Shown piece by piece: positions 44,853 through 52,821 of a stretch of DNA of 62,353 nt; the first letter of the stretch is position 1, and each line of letters begins with the position of its first letter. This DNA comes from Coriobacteriia bacterium. Lineage in GTDB: Bacteria > Actinomycetota > Coriobacteriia > Anaerosomatales > SLCP01. Under the pieces are notes generated by a model. It saw only the letters and a program-made list of their open reading frames with translations, was not told the origin of the DNA and did not search any database. The position numbers and the translations under genes were made by a program. The DNA lies in assembly GCA_007121015.1 (NCBI GenBank), contig SKMN01000006.1:1-62353 (forward strand). Reading direction: 5' to 3'.

Positions 44853-44880
44853 TAAAGTCTGAGCGCCTCACGGCCGATAC
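44853..44880 (+). promoter_or_regulatory. Sigma-28-like promoter of the rhodanese lipoprotein gene
   Basis: TAAAGTCT (44853-44860) and GCCGATAC (44873-44880) match the sigma-28 boxes TAAAGTTT and GCCGATAA at seven of eight bases each, with a 12-base spacer instead of 11. The start would be near 44887, about 85 bases before the ATG at 44972. Confidence 0.55.
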
Positions 44881-44971
44881 ACCCCTGTGACAGCAAGCTG
44901 CACCTGCCTGTGTGACACGGTGCCGGTCGCGTGAAAACACGGCAAACGATCCCTAGACGTAAGGGGGAACC

Positions 44972-46015
44972 ATGATCGCGCGTAGATTCTTGCTCGTGCT
45001 CCTGAGTCTCATGCTCTTCGCAGGCCTGGCGCTCCTTCCCGCCTGCGGAGGCGACGAGGAGCCGGCACCCGTAGAGCCGGCACCCGTCGAAGAAGAGGAA
45101 GAGGCGGAAGCTCCTGACATCGATGAGGTCGCGGAGATCCTCCGCGTGTCCGACGAGTACCTGAGTTCTGAGTTCTCGCAGAACTGGGTCGTCAACGCTC
45201 CCGACGTCTACGAGTTGATATTCGAGCAGGGCGATGACTCCTTCCAGATCATCGACGTGCGTGAGCCTGCGGATTATTCGGCTGGCCACATCGAGGGTGC
45301 CATCAACATCCCCTACGACTCCGTCGTCGATGACGATCAGCTCGCCAAGCTCGACCCCGACAAGACCCAGCTCCTCGTCGACTACGACGGCTCGAGATCC
45401 ACCGGTGTCGTGCTCGTGTACTCGCAGCTCGGCTACGACGCGATGTTCCTGCGTTTCGGTATCAGCGGATGGACCACCGATCCCGCCGTCAACGGCGGCG
45501 AGGTCTGGGATGGTGCGGGCAGCGACTACCCGGTCACCGACGAGGGCTTCACCGCTGAACCGCAGTTCGACCTGCCCACGCTCGACACCGGTGCCGCGGA
45601 TGCTCGCGAAGTCGTCATCAATGCGACAAGAGCGTTCCTTGCGCGCGGCGGCAACAAGAATCTTCTGACCGCCAGCGAGCTCAACGACATGGTTCAGGCC
45701 GGCGACGACATCATGATCCTCAATGCGGTTTCCCCCGAGCACTACGAGGTCGGACACCCCGAGGGATCGATCCACATGGACCGCAACGCGCTGCCGAAAG
45801 AAGACAGCATCCGCAAGATCGACCCTGACAAGAGGATCATCCTCACCTGCTACCAGGGTCACAACTCCGGTCTCATGCAGATGCTCCTCGGCCAGCTCGG
45901 CTACGACGTCTGGTCGCAGCACTACGGCGTCGGCACGTGGACCAACGACCCCGACGTCCGCGGCGTCCCCACCTACAACCCCGCGAACGTCCCGAACTAC
46001 CCGACGGTCCAGTAA
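44972..46015 (+). CDS. Tandem-rhodanese lipoprotein, first domain inactive
   Basis: This 347-residue lipoprotein has the lipobox LLPAC with C25, an acidic/proline-rich spacer and two rhodanese domains (about 75-170 and 230-325). The second has the active-site loop TCYQGHNSG with C293. In the first the matching residue is D137 (VDYDGSRSTG), so it cannot form a persulfide. It would act outside the membrane on thiosulfate, sulfide or a redox partner. AAGGGGGAA precedes the ATG. A strong hairpin ends the gene. Confidence 0.9.
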   Translation: MIARRFLLVLLSLMLFAGLALLPACGGDEEPAPVEPAPVEEEEEAEAPDIDEVAEILRVSDEYLSSEFSQNWVVNAPDVYELIFEQGDDSFQIIDVREPADYSAGHIEGAINIPYDSVVDDDQLAKLDPDKTQLLVDYDGSRSTGVVLVYSQLGYDAMFLRFGISGWTTDPAVNGGEVWDGAGSDYPVTDEGFTAEPQFDLPTLDTGAADAREVVINATRAFLARGGNKNLLTASELNDMVQAGDDIMILNAVSPEHYEVGHPEGSIHMDRNALPKEDSIRKIDPDKRIILTCYQGHNSGLMQMLLGQLGYDVWSQHYGVGTWTNDPDVRGVPTYNPANVPNYPTVQ

Positions 46016-46041
46016 CCAGAATCTCCTTCCGGCTTTGTGTG

Positions 46042-46075
46042 AAGGGCCTCGTCCGCTCGAGCGGACGAGGCCCTT
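46042..46075 (+). terminator. Strong hairpin terminator after the rhodanese lipoprotein gene
   Basis: A perfect 34-base palindrome (arms of 17, beginning AAGGGCCTCGTCCGCTC) lies 27 bases after the stop codon and is followed by TTGGCTTT. The A-run on the left and T-rich right side allow termination in both directions. Confidence 0.85.
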
Positions 46076-46136
46076 GGCTTTCCGTCGCTACACCACCGTA
46101 CGAGCGACCTCACGCGCGGGATGTCGGCCGACGTGC

Positions 46137-46142
46137 GGGTAT
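46137..46142 (+). promoter_or_regulatory. GGGTAT minus-10 box (stress sigma-like)
   Basis: GGGTATCTAC at 46137-46146 is identical over ten bases to the boxes upstream of ku and chaB and lies 47 bases before the ATG at 46189. A clear minus-35 is not seen. Confidence 0.4.
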
Positions 46143-46188
46143 CTACCGCTACAGCGGCATCGTGACGGACCGTAGCGAGTGGAGTCCG

Positions 46189-47712
46189 ATGAGTAGCACT
46201 GGGACCAGAACACCACGACCCGACCGCGTGCTCGTCACCGCCGCGAGCGGCTACATCGGGTCGAGCCTGCTCGCACCACTCGTCGCCGCAGGCTTCCGGG
46301 TCCGCGCATCGGCTCGCTCACCACAGCGCGTCAAGACCACCGAAGACGTCGAACTCGTCCAGGCCGATGCGCTCGACCCCGATGCCGTCGCAGAGTCGCT
46401 TCGTGATGTCGCCACCGCGTACTACCTCGTGCACACCCTGGGCACCGGCGCGGGCTACGCCGAGCGAGACCGTCTCGCGGCACGCATCTTCGCCGAGGCT
46501 GCGCGCCGTGCGGGCGTGCAGCGCATCGTGTTCCTCGGCGGACTCGGCGAGGAACAGTCAGCCCTCTCGGAACACCTTGCGAGCCGCCACGAGGTCGGTC
46601 GGCTGCTCGCGGAGAGCGGCATCCCGACAGACGAGTTCCGGGCATCGATCGTCATCGGCGGCGGATCGACCTCGTTCGAGATGATCCGCAACCTCGTCGA
46701 GAAACTCCCGGTCATGCCCACGCCCCGGTGGGTGCGGATGCCGGCGCAACCCATCGCGGTCGACGATGTCGTCGCCTACCTCGTAGCTGCGGCCCGACCC
46801 GCCCCCGCTCGCACCGGGCACACGGTCATCGAGATCGGCGGTCCGGACATCGTCTCGTACAGCGGGCTGCTCGAGCTGTTCGCGCAGCGCCGCGGCCTCA
46901 GGCGCCTCGTCATCCCGCTGCCCGTGCTCTCGCCGTGGCTCTCCGGCTGGTGGCTCTACCTGTTCACCCCGCGAGAGGCGACTGTCGGCAGGCAGCTCGC
47001 AGAGTCGCTGCGTTCCCCCACGACCGTCACCTCCGACATCGCAGCCCATCTCTTCCCCGACGTCACACCCATGAGTGCCGCAGACGCCGTCGACCGTGCG
47101 TTCGCCGCCGAGGCGGAACGGTTCTCGGCTACCCGTTGGGCCGAGGAGTTCGGCGACCACTGTGACGCCGTCTCGCTCTCACGTGCGGGACGCTACATCG
47201 ACTCGCGCGCCATTCGCGCCCACTGTCCAGCCGAAGCCGCGTTCGACCCTGTCGCGTGCATAGGCGGAGAACGCGGATGGTACGCGTTCGACACGCTCTG
47301 GGACATCCGCGGCTTCATCGACCTCGTGCTCGGGGGACCCGGTCACCGCCGAGGACGGCGTGACCCCTACGCACTCGTCGAAGGCGATCGCCTCGAATGG
47401 TGGCGCGTCGAGCACGTCGACGCCCCGAGGCTGTTGCGACTCCACGCCGAGATGCGCCTGCCCGGCACCGGCTGGCTCCAGTACGAACTCGAATCCGAAG
47501 GGGATACGACGCTCGTGCGACAGACGGCCACGTTCCATCCCACCGGCGTTGCGGGCCGACTGTACTGGTACGCCGTGCTGCCGTTCCACCACTTCGTCTT
47601 CCGGGGGACACTCGCCGGTATCGACCGCGAGTGCCGCGCCCTCGTCGACGGCCCGAACGCCTGTCCGCTGCCCGGCGCATACGCTCGTGCGCTCGAAGAG
47701 CGAGAGGGGTAG
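46189..47712 (+). CDS. NAD(P)-binding SDR/DUF2867 fusion protein
   Basis: This 507-residue protein has an N-terminal Rossmann domain of the atypical SDR type (VLVTAASGYIGSSLLAPLVAAG with the nucleotide-binding glycines, then YYLVHTLG) and a C-terminal DUF2867 domain (about 350-500, with DTLWDIRGFIDLVLGGPGHRRGRRDP and the WYAVLPFHHFVF end). Such fusions are uncharacterised oxidoreductases. No signal peptide is seen. The ATG at 46189 follows GGAG. A stress-type minus-10 box lies upstream. Confidence 0.88.
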   Translation: MSSTGTRTPRPDRVLVTAASGYIGSSLLAPLVAAGFRVRASARSPQRVKTTEDVELVQADALDPDAVAESLRDVATAYYLVHTLGTGAGYAERDRLAARIFAEAARRAGVQRIVFLGGLGEEQSALSEHLASRHEVGRLLAESGIPTDEFRASIVIGGGSTSFEMIRNLVEKLPVMPTPRWVRMPAQPIAVDDVVAYLVAAARPAPARTGHTVIEIGGPDIVSYSGLLELFAQRRGLRRLVIPLPVLSPWLSGWWLYLFTPREATVGRQLAESLRSPTTVTSDIAAHLFPDVTPMSAADAVDRAFAAEAERFSATRWAEEFGDHCDAVSLSRAGRYIDSRAIRAHCPAEAAFDPVACIGGERGWYAFDTLWDIRGFIDLVLGGPGHRRGRRDPYALVEGDRLEWWRVEHVDAPRLLRLHAEMRLPGTGWLQYELESEGDTTLVRQTATFHPTGVAGRLYWYAVLPFHHFVFRGTLAGIDRECRALVDGPNACPLPGAYARALEEREG

Positions 47713-47771
47713 AGTACACACTGTACGCAGCCGCACACCGAAACGGATCCCCAGCCAAGGAGTGTGGGCCG

Positions 47772-48647
47772 ATGACCCTGCGAAACCTGACCCGCGTGCT
47801 CCTCATGGTGCTCGTCGCCGTCCTCATGGCACTTCCCCTGACCGGCTGCGCACGCGATGCTGAACCAGATGAGCCGACTCCGACACCAGAGCCCACGCCG
47901 ACACCCGAGCCCGAAGAGCCGGTCGCCGAGACGACCGACGTGCTCGTCTACCTGCTCGACGGGGAGACCCTCGCCGTCGTACGCCGCCACGTCGACGAGA
48001 CCGTCGCGGTGGCCTCCGCCGCGATGGAGGAACTCCTCGCGGGACCCGAAGGGCGAGAGACAGAACTCGACTTCGGTACGGAGATACCGGACGGCACGAC
48101 CCTACTCGGTGTCGATGTCGACAACGGGATAGCGACCGTGGACCTCAGCCCCGAGTTCGAGTCAGGTGGGGGCTCACTCTCGATGCGGATGCGGGTCGCC
48201 CAGGTCGTCTATACGCTCACCCAGTTCGAGACAGTCGACCAGGTCGCCTTCATGATCGACGGCTCACCCGTGGAAGCGATCGGTGGAGAGGGCATCGTCG
48301 TCTCGCCGCCGGTGGGTCGCGAAGATTTCCGCGACGACGTCCTGCCACTCATCTTCGTCGAAGAGCCCGCGCCGTTCGACGAGGTGACGTCGCCTCTGCG
48401 GCTCCACGGGTACTCGAACACGTTCGAGGCCACCTTCATCATCAACGTGGTCGACCCCTCGGGCCGCATCGTCTACGAGGACTTCACGACCGCGACCGCC
48501 GGCTCGGGCACGTGGGGCACGTTCGACATCACCGTCGACTACGAGATCGAGCGCGAGGGTGTCGGCGCACTCATCGTGTTCGAGGAGTCCGCGAAGGACG
48601 GCTCGCAGATCAACCTGAAGGAGATCCCACTTGAGATGAGAGAGTGA
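47772..48647 (+). CDS. GerMN/Gmad2 lipoprotein
   Basis: This 291-residue lipoprotein has a signal peptide, the lipobox LPLTGC and a repeat-rich TPTPEP linker. Then comes a GerMN domain (DVLVYLLDGETLAVVRRHV, VDNGIATVDLSPEF, VVYTLTQFETVDQVAF). A C-terminal Gmad2 immunoglobulin-like domain opens LRLHGYSNTFEATFIINVVD. GerMN proteins act outside the membrane, in spore or envelope contexts; the function here is unknown. It follows the SDR gene by 59 bases and may share its transcript. Confidence 0.9.
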   Translation: MTLRNLTRVLLMVLVAVLMALPLTGCARDAEPDEPTPTPEPTPTPEPEEPVAETTDVLVYLLDGETLAVVRRHVDETVAVASAAMEELLAGPEGRETELDFGTEIPDGTTLLGVDVDNGIATVDLSPEFESGGGSLSMRMRVAQVVYTLTQFETVDQVAFMIDGSPVEAIGGEGIVVSPPVGREDFRDDVLPLIFVEEPAPFDEVTSPLRLHGYSNTFEATFIINVVDPSGRIVYEDFTTATAGSGTWGTFDITVDYEIEREGVGALIVFEESAKDGSQINLKEIPLEMRE

Positions 48648-48709
48648 GGCGGTACTCGCCGAGACGTCACGCCTGTACTCGCCCGCCGGTCGGACCTGCG
48701 GCTTTCGCT

Positions 48710-49135
48710 CTACTCATCCGACGCGCCACACGCGTCGACATCGTCTTCGACGGTCGGGCGCGTCACGATGTAGGCGCTCACGATCGATGCGGTGATCACC
48801 ATCGCGACCGGCGCAGCGATTGCGACAGCCCTGTTCGATGCCGTCACTATCACAATGACACACGAGACCGTTATCGCGGGCCACAACGTGAGAAGCGCTG
48901 CGCGCTTCGCTCGCCGAGGGACTCCGCCACCGTACAGGAACCCTTCGATATAGCAGCCGAGGTGTGGGTGCGTGACGAGCCAGCGATGCATTCGCTGCGA
49001 GGAGCGCGCGAAGCAGTACGCAGCGAGCAGGAGGAACGGTGTCGTCGGCATGATGGGCAGGAAGATCCCTATCACGCCGAGTCCGACCGAGAGCATGCCG
49101 ACGGCGATCAGTAACGGACGTACAAGTGAGCGCAT
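48710..49135 (-). CDS. YbaN-type DUF454 membrane protein
   Basis: This 141-residue protein has the DUF454 pattern LGVIGIFLPIMPTTPFLLLAAYCFARSS near the start, then RWLVTHPHLGCYIEGF, followed by two further membrane segments and an acidic tail. The family is inner-membrane and uncharacterised. It is convergent with the GerMN lipoprotein gene. Confidence 0.9.
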   Translation of the reverse strand: MRSLVRPLLIAVGMLSVGLGVIGIFLPIMPTTPFLLLAAYCFARSSQRMHRWLVTHPHLGCYIEGFLYGGGVPRRAKRAALLTLWPAITVSCVIVIVTASNRAVAIAAPVAMVITASIVSAYIVTRPTVEDDVDACGASDE

Positions 49136-49214
49136 GATGGCGACCCCTCTACCCCGACCGGGGGCGTCTCACTGCCTGATGCGGGTCGTCGAAACCGCAG
49201 GCTCTCGATACACC

Positions 49215-49658
49215 CTAGGAAAGCCGAGCTCCGATCAACCTCGCAACCTCTGCCTTGTCGCAGTTGCCGCCGGTCTCGGCCACGACCATGCCAATGGCCT
49301 TACCCATGTCGCGCTTCTCGGTGATGTCGGTCCTCTGCAGGACACGGTCGACGACGGCCCGCAGTTCCTCACCAGTGACCTGTGCAGGCAGGTAGGCTGT
49401 CAGTATGTCCACCTGTTCCTGGAGCGCGGCGGTACGCTCGGGGTTAGTGCCTGCCTTCTGCGAACCCTCGAGCGTCTCGCTCGTCTGTTTGAGCACCTTC
49501 TTGAAGGTCGCGACGACCTCTTCGTCGGTGTGTTCGTGCTTCCTGTCCTTCTCTTTCGCGTCGATCTCGTTCTTCACAAGACGCAGCACCGACAGCCGCG
49601 CCTTGTCTTTGGCGCGCATGGACTTTGTGATCTCTTCAGTGATGAAGTCCTTGTTCAC
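49215..49658 (-). CDS. GatB/YqeY-domain protein
   Basis: This 147-residue protein is a stand-alone YqeY domain: ITKSMRAKDKARLSVLRLVKNEID, then LPAQVTGEELRAVVDRVL and MGKAIGMVVAETGGNCDKAEVARLI. The domain resembles the tail of the tRNA amidotransferase GatB and is thought to bind tRNA. The GTG at 49658 has GGAGGGGAG upstream. Confidence 0.92.
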   Translation of the reverse strand: MNKDFITEEITKSMRAKDKARLSVLRLVKNEIDAKEKDRKHEHTDEEVVATFKKVLKQTSETLEGSQKAGTNPERTAALQEQVDILTAYLPAQVTGEELRAVVDRVLQRTDITEKRDMGKAIGMVVAETGGNCDKAEVARLIGARLS

Positions 49659-49730
49659 GCGTTCTCCCCTCCAGCCTAGCCGCATCGCAGCGAGCGGCAC
49701 CCGTTGGAAGAGAACGTACCACGGAACCCG

Positions 49731-50138
49731 CTAGTGCACGTCGAGTGCGTCGTGGACCTCGTCGACCTGCTCTTCGAAGGCGTCCACATACTCCTCGATC
49801 GATGCGTACGCCTCGCCCGCCGCCATATCGTCATCGATGTCTTCGACGGCCTCGATGAGCGCGTCGTGCGCGGCCTGTGCGTCCGATATGTCGATCTCAT
49901 CGACGTCGGCAGCGGCATCTACGACGGTGCTCCAGGCGGAGCTGACGCGGTCGGTCGCGCGCCGCACTTCCTCGGCGGGACCGTTGGGGTCTATCTGCAC
50001 GTAGCGGCCGAGAGCACGCTCGACATCATGGATCGCATTATCGAGGATCTCGACCGGTTCTTGAGTGTCCGCTGCGCATCCGGCAAGCATGCCCGATGCG
50101 AGAACGAGCAACGTCATGACGACTAGTGCCCTCTTCAT
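49731..50138 (-). CDS. Small acidic helical lipoprotein
   Basis: This 135-residue lipoprotein has a signal peptide with the lipobox GMLAGC and then a highly acidic, helical mature part (for example VEDIDDDMAAGEAYASIEEY and FEEQVDEVHDALDV). No family is recognised. It may form a helical bundle on the outer membrane face. AGGAGG precedes the ATG. It is downstream of the PadR operon in the same direction, after a 152-base gap. Confidence 0.75.
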   Translation of the reverse strand: MKRALVVMTLLVLASGMLAGCAADTQEPVEILDNAIHDVERALGRYVQIDPNGPAEEVRRATDRVSSAWSTVVDAAADVDEIDISDAQAAHDALIEAVEDIDDDMAAGEAYASIEEYVDAFEEQVDEVHDALDVH

Positions 50139-50290
50139 TGACCGACCTCCTCCTGGTACCCAGGCTCGTGACCTCGTACCACCGGAATGTAAGTTCGTGT
50201 TCACTAAGACGGAAGGTTACCATAAATTCATCAGGGCAGCAGCGACTTGTCTGTCGCTCGCGTGTCTTCTACAGCAAGCGTCTCCGTCCC

Positions 50291-51031
50291 CTAGCGCCGC
50301 CCCCTGCCGGTCACCGTACTGACACCAGATACATCCGACCTGACCTGGGGGTCGCCATAGTACTCGACACTCCCGGCACCGGACGCCCGCACGTCGAGCC
50401 GCTCCTCGGCCCACACGACGACACTGCCGGCACCCGACACCTCGACCCGCGCGCTCCGGCCCTCAAGGTCACGCCCGTCGTAGTCGCCCGCACCCGAGAT
50501 GGTGATCTCTTGTGTGTCGACCGTACCCGTGACACGCGCGGAGCCCGCGCCGGACAACTCGATCACCAGACGATCCAGGTCGACATCGCGAGCGGAGAGA
50601 TCGCCCGCGCCGCTGAGCTTGAACTCGAAACGCTCACCCTTGAGACCATCGATACTCACGTCTCCTGCGCCCGAGACGGTCACCCGCTCGAGCGAAGGTG
50701 CCACGATCCTGACATCGAGCCGCTGCGGCCCCCTGAAGAACGGCCAGAGGCTCCACTGGCGGTACTGGCCGATCCGCAAGGTGCCCCCGCGAACCTCCGT
50801 GTCGACACGCTGCAACACGCTCTCGGTAGAGGTGAGCTCGACTTCGTACCCATCACCCTGCTCGATGACCATGCTCCCGAACCCGGAGAAGTCGATCGTG
50901 TCGAACTCCGAGAGGTCGCGCACCTCCGTCCTCGTCGGGCCGGAGTCGACCGGGCGCACGACACACCCCGACACGCCAACGAGCATCATCATCATGACAA
51001 GAACCCCTATCACCGAGCGACGAGTCGTCAT
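50291..51031 (-). CDS. Lipoprotein with head-GIN (DUF2807) beta-helix domain
   Basis: This 246-residue lipoprotein has the lipobox GVSGC and a DUF2807 region made of short beta rungs with repeated SGAGD or SGAGS turns (VSGAGDVSIDG, LSGAGDLSARD, ISGAGDYDG). The fold is exported and often found with PadR regulators and membrane sensors. It overlaps the upstream membrane gene by four bases and is the last gene of the PadR operon. Confidence 0.9.
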   Translation of the reverse strand: MTTRRSVIGVLVMMMMLVGVSGCVVRPVDSGPTRTEVRDLSEFDTIDFSGFGSMVIEQGDGYEVELTSTESVLQRVDTEVRGGTLRIGQYRQWSLWPFFRGPQRLDVRIVAPSLERVTVSGAGDVSIDGLKGERFEFKLSGAGDLSARDVDLDRLVIELSGAGSARVTGTVDTQEITISGAGDYDGRDLEGRSARVEVSGAGSVVVWAEERLDVRASGAGSVEYYGDPQVRSDVSGVSTVTGRGRR

Positions 51032-51951
51032 AGTGCACCCCCCTGTCCAGCGGTCTGCATCGACGTGGGCTGCTCGAATCGTCCGACCAGAAGTGCCTTC
51101 GCGTACGCTGCGTGCGCCAACCCGACACCCTTGGCCACCCACAGGAGCAACACGAAGCCGAGTATGCCCGCGAGAACGAACAGCGGGAATGCCCACGGTT
51201 CGATCAGATACGAGACACCTCCGAACATCATTACAGGTCCACCCGTGATGAGCTGGGCGAACGGTGCCACCGCTATAGCTGCCGACACCGCTACCGCAGT
51301 GACGACCACCGTGAAGTACACGATGCCGAGCATGAGCTGGATAGCCATGTAGAGCATCGTCGTCCACGTGCGGTGGTCGGAGAGCCATCCTTTGATGCGC
51401 TCCCAGATGGAGCCCTCGATACCGACCGTCCTCGGCCGCCGCGGCATCCGCTCGCCGAGGAGCCCCTCTACGATCCTGCCTTCCACGAGCGACACCGCGC
51501 GAACTACCGCCAGAAACAGCAGTGCCAGCGGGATGCCGATGATGAGGATCGAGAGCCCCACACTCAGGGAGACTCCCGTGACCACGATCGTGAAGTACGT
51601 GATACCGGTGGCGAGCGAGAGCAGCATGTAGAAGAGCGCACCCCATGCCGCCGGGTCGACGAGCACCCCCAAGAAGCGCGCGACCGGGTTGGTCGACGCC
51701 CGGGCTTTCCCGGGCTTGCGCATCGTGGTCGCCAGCGCCGACTCCGCGTCACGGTACGAAGCGGCGACCTCCTCGGGCGTGCCGTACGCTTCGACGACCG
51801 CATCGAACGCTTCGGGTGCGCCGCCCGCCTCGGCCAGCGCGGTGCGGAGGTGCTCCTCGGCATCGTAGACTGCATCCTGCACCAAGGCCGGGTCCTGTCC
51901 TGCGAGCGCTTGCCTGAGCGCTCCGAGATATCCTTCGACCGTCCTATCCAC
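51028..51951 (-). CDS. Membrane sensor-domain protein with DUF1700-like N terminus
   Basis: This protein of about 307 residues starts with a short helical domain like DUF1700 (YLGALRQALAGQ, AEEHLRTALAEAGG, AYGTPEEVAASYR). It is followed by two similar pairs of membrane segments (WGALFYMLLSLATGITYFTIVVTGVSLS and TTMLYMAIQLMLGIVYFTVVVTAVAVS), a pattern of the sensor domain found in actinobacterial membrane kinases, here without a kinase. The GTG at 51951 has GGAGG six bases upstream and overlaps padR by eight bases. Confidence 0.85.
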   Translation of the reverse strand: MDRTVEGYLGALRQALAGQDPALVQDAVYDAEEHLRTALAEAGGAPEAFDAVVEAYGTPEEVAASYRDAESALATTMRKPGKARASTNPVARFLGVLVDPAAWGALFYMLLSLATGITYFTIVVTGVSLSVGLSILIIGIPLALLFLAVVRAVSLVEGRIVEGLLGERMPRRPRTVGIEGSIWERIKGWLSDHRTWTTMLYMAIQLMLGIVYFTVVVTAVAVSAAIAVAPFAQLITGGPVMMFGGVSYLIEPWAFPLFVLAGILGFVLLLWVAKGVGLAHAAYAKALLVGRFEQPTSMQTAGQGGAL

Positions 51952-52312
51952 CGTCACCCTCCAATGTCGCATCCACGAAGTCGCGCGTACACGCCCAGGC
52001 GGTCCTCCAGTCCGAAAGCACCGCTCGACCGTGATCGGTGATCGAGTAGTACTTGCGTGGCGGCCCGGAAACACTCGGCTCCACTCTGCTCGACAACAGA
52101 CCGTTGCCCTCCATCGAGCGCAGGACCGGGTAGAGTGTTCCGTGCTTGACCGGAACACCGGCGCCCATCCCCCAGGACATCCCCTTGGCTATCTCGTAAC
52201 CGTACATCGGTTCGGGAGAGCGTTCGAGCACCGCCAACAGGACGAGTGAGACCGTCCCTGCATTGAGTTCCTTCTGAAACTTGCGGAGCATGCTCTGGCG
52301 CTGAGCGTCCAC
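51944..52312 (-). CDS. PadR-family transcriptional regulator
   Basis: This 122-residue winged-helix regulator has SLVLLAVLERSPEPMYGYEIAKGM, VKHGTLYPVLRSMEGNGLLSSRVE and RKYYSITDHGRAVLSDW, as in PadR subfamily 2. It heads an operon with a DUF1700-like membrane protein and a GIN lipoprotein, a common envelope-stress arrangement. It probably represses its own promoter through the ACTAGT sites upstream. Confidence 0.93.
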   Translation of the reverse strand: MDAQRQSMLRKFQKELNAGTVSLVLLAVLERSPEPMYGYEIAKGMSWGMGAGVPVKHGTLYPVLRSMEGNGLLSSRVEPSVSGPPRKYYSITDHGRAVLSDWRTAWACTRDFVDATLEGDGG

Positions 52313-52370
52313 GACTCACCTCCTCATTCGCGTTTCACATGTCGCTGATTGCCAATAGCATCTACTTACC

Positions 52371-52412
52371 ACTAGTTGTCCCCTACTATAGTCATAAGTT
52401 AACACTAGTCAA
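52371..52412 (-). promoter_or_regulatory. PadR-operon promoter flanked by ACTAGT sites
   Basis: On the minus strand TTGACT (52412-52407) and TATAGT (52390-52385) are spaced by 16 bases, a good housekeeping promoter. Two ACTAGT palindromes lie at 52371-52376, at the expected start site, and 52404-52409, overlapping the minus-35. They are placed as a paired operator, probably for PadR itself. Confidence 0.6.
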
Positions 52413-52499
52413 GAGGTGTCGGCGCACTGCCGAGGAATGGCGGTCGGCACTCAGGCTCGGAAACGCACCGGACCCGGCCCTAACGGGTATCCACCCTGT

Positions 52500-52817
52500 A
52501 TGGATGAGCTGCCACAGGTCACGGTCCGCACGTTCGGGTGCCTCTATTCACTGCGGCGCCAGCGCGGCCTCCCGGCCCACTTCGACATGGCGGTGCCGGA
52601 GCATGGGATGGCGGCGCGAGAGATGGCGGAGCTCCTGGAGCTGCCACTCGACCGCATCGAAGGCCTGTTCGTGAACCACTCCGTGCGTGGGCTCGATCAC
52701 GTGATCGTGCCGGGCGACCGCGTCGCGTTCGTGCCGCACGGCACTCCCGGCCCGCACCGCTACACCCTCGGCCTCTACGGAGCCGGGTCGTGTGCCAACG
52801 ATCCGCGGGACGGCTGA
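52500..52817 (+). CDS. MoaD/ThiS-like beta-grasp protein
   Basis: This protein of about 105 residues has a ubiquitin-like beta-grasp pattern: QVTVRTFGCLYSLRRQRG, then AAREMAELLELPLDRIEGLFVNHSVRGLDHVIVPGDRVAFVPHG. The spacing resembles MoaD, but the C-terminal GlyGly tail used for sulfur transfer is missing; it ends GAGSCANDPRDG. It is therefore unlikely to be a sulfur carrier in its present form. A GGGTAT box at 52485-52490 lies ten bases before the ATG, and no ribosome-binding site is seen, so it could be leaderless. Confidence 0.65.
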   Translation: MDELPQVTVRTFGCLYSLRRQRGLPAHFDMAVPEHGMAAREMAELLELPLDRIEGLFVNHSVRGLDHVIVPGDRVAFVPHGTPGPHRYTLGLYGAGSCANDPRDG

Positions 52818-52821
52818 GCAA

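Noticed and set aside
52500-52817. Functional MoaD or ThiS sulfur carrier
   Set aside because: The C-terminal GlyGly needed for adenylation and sulfur transfer is missing.
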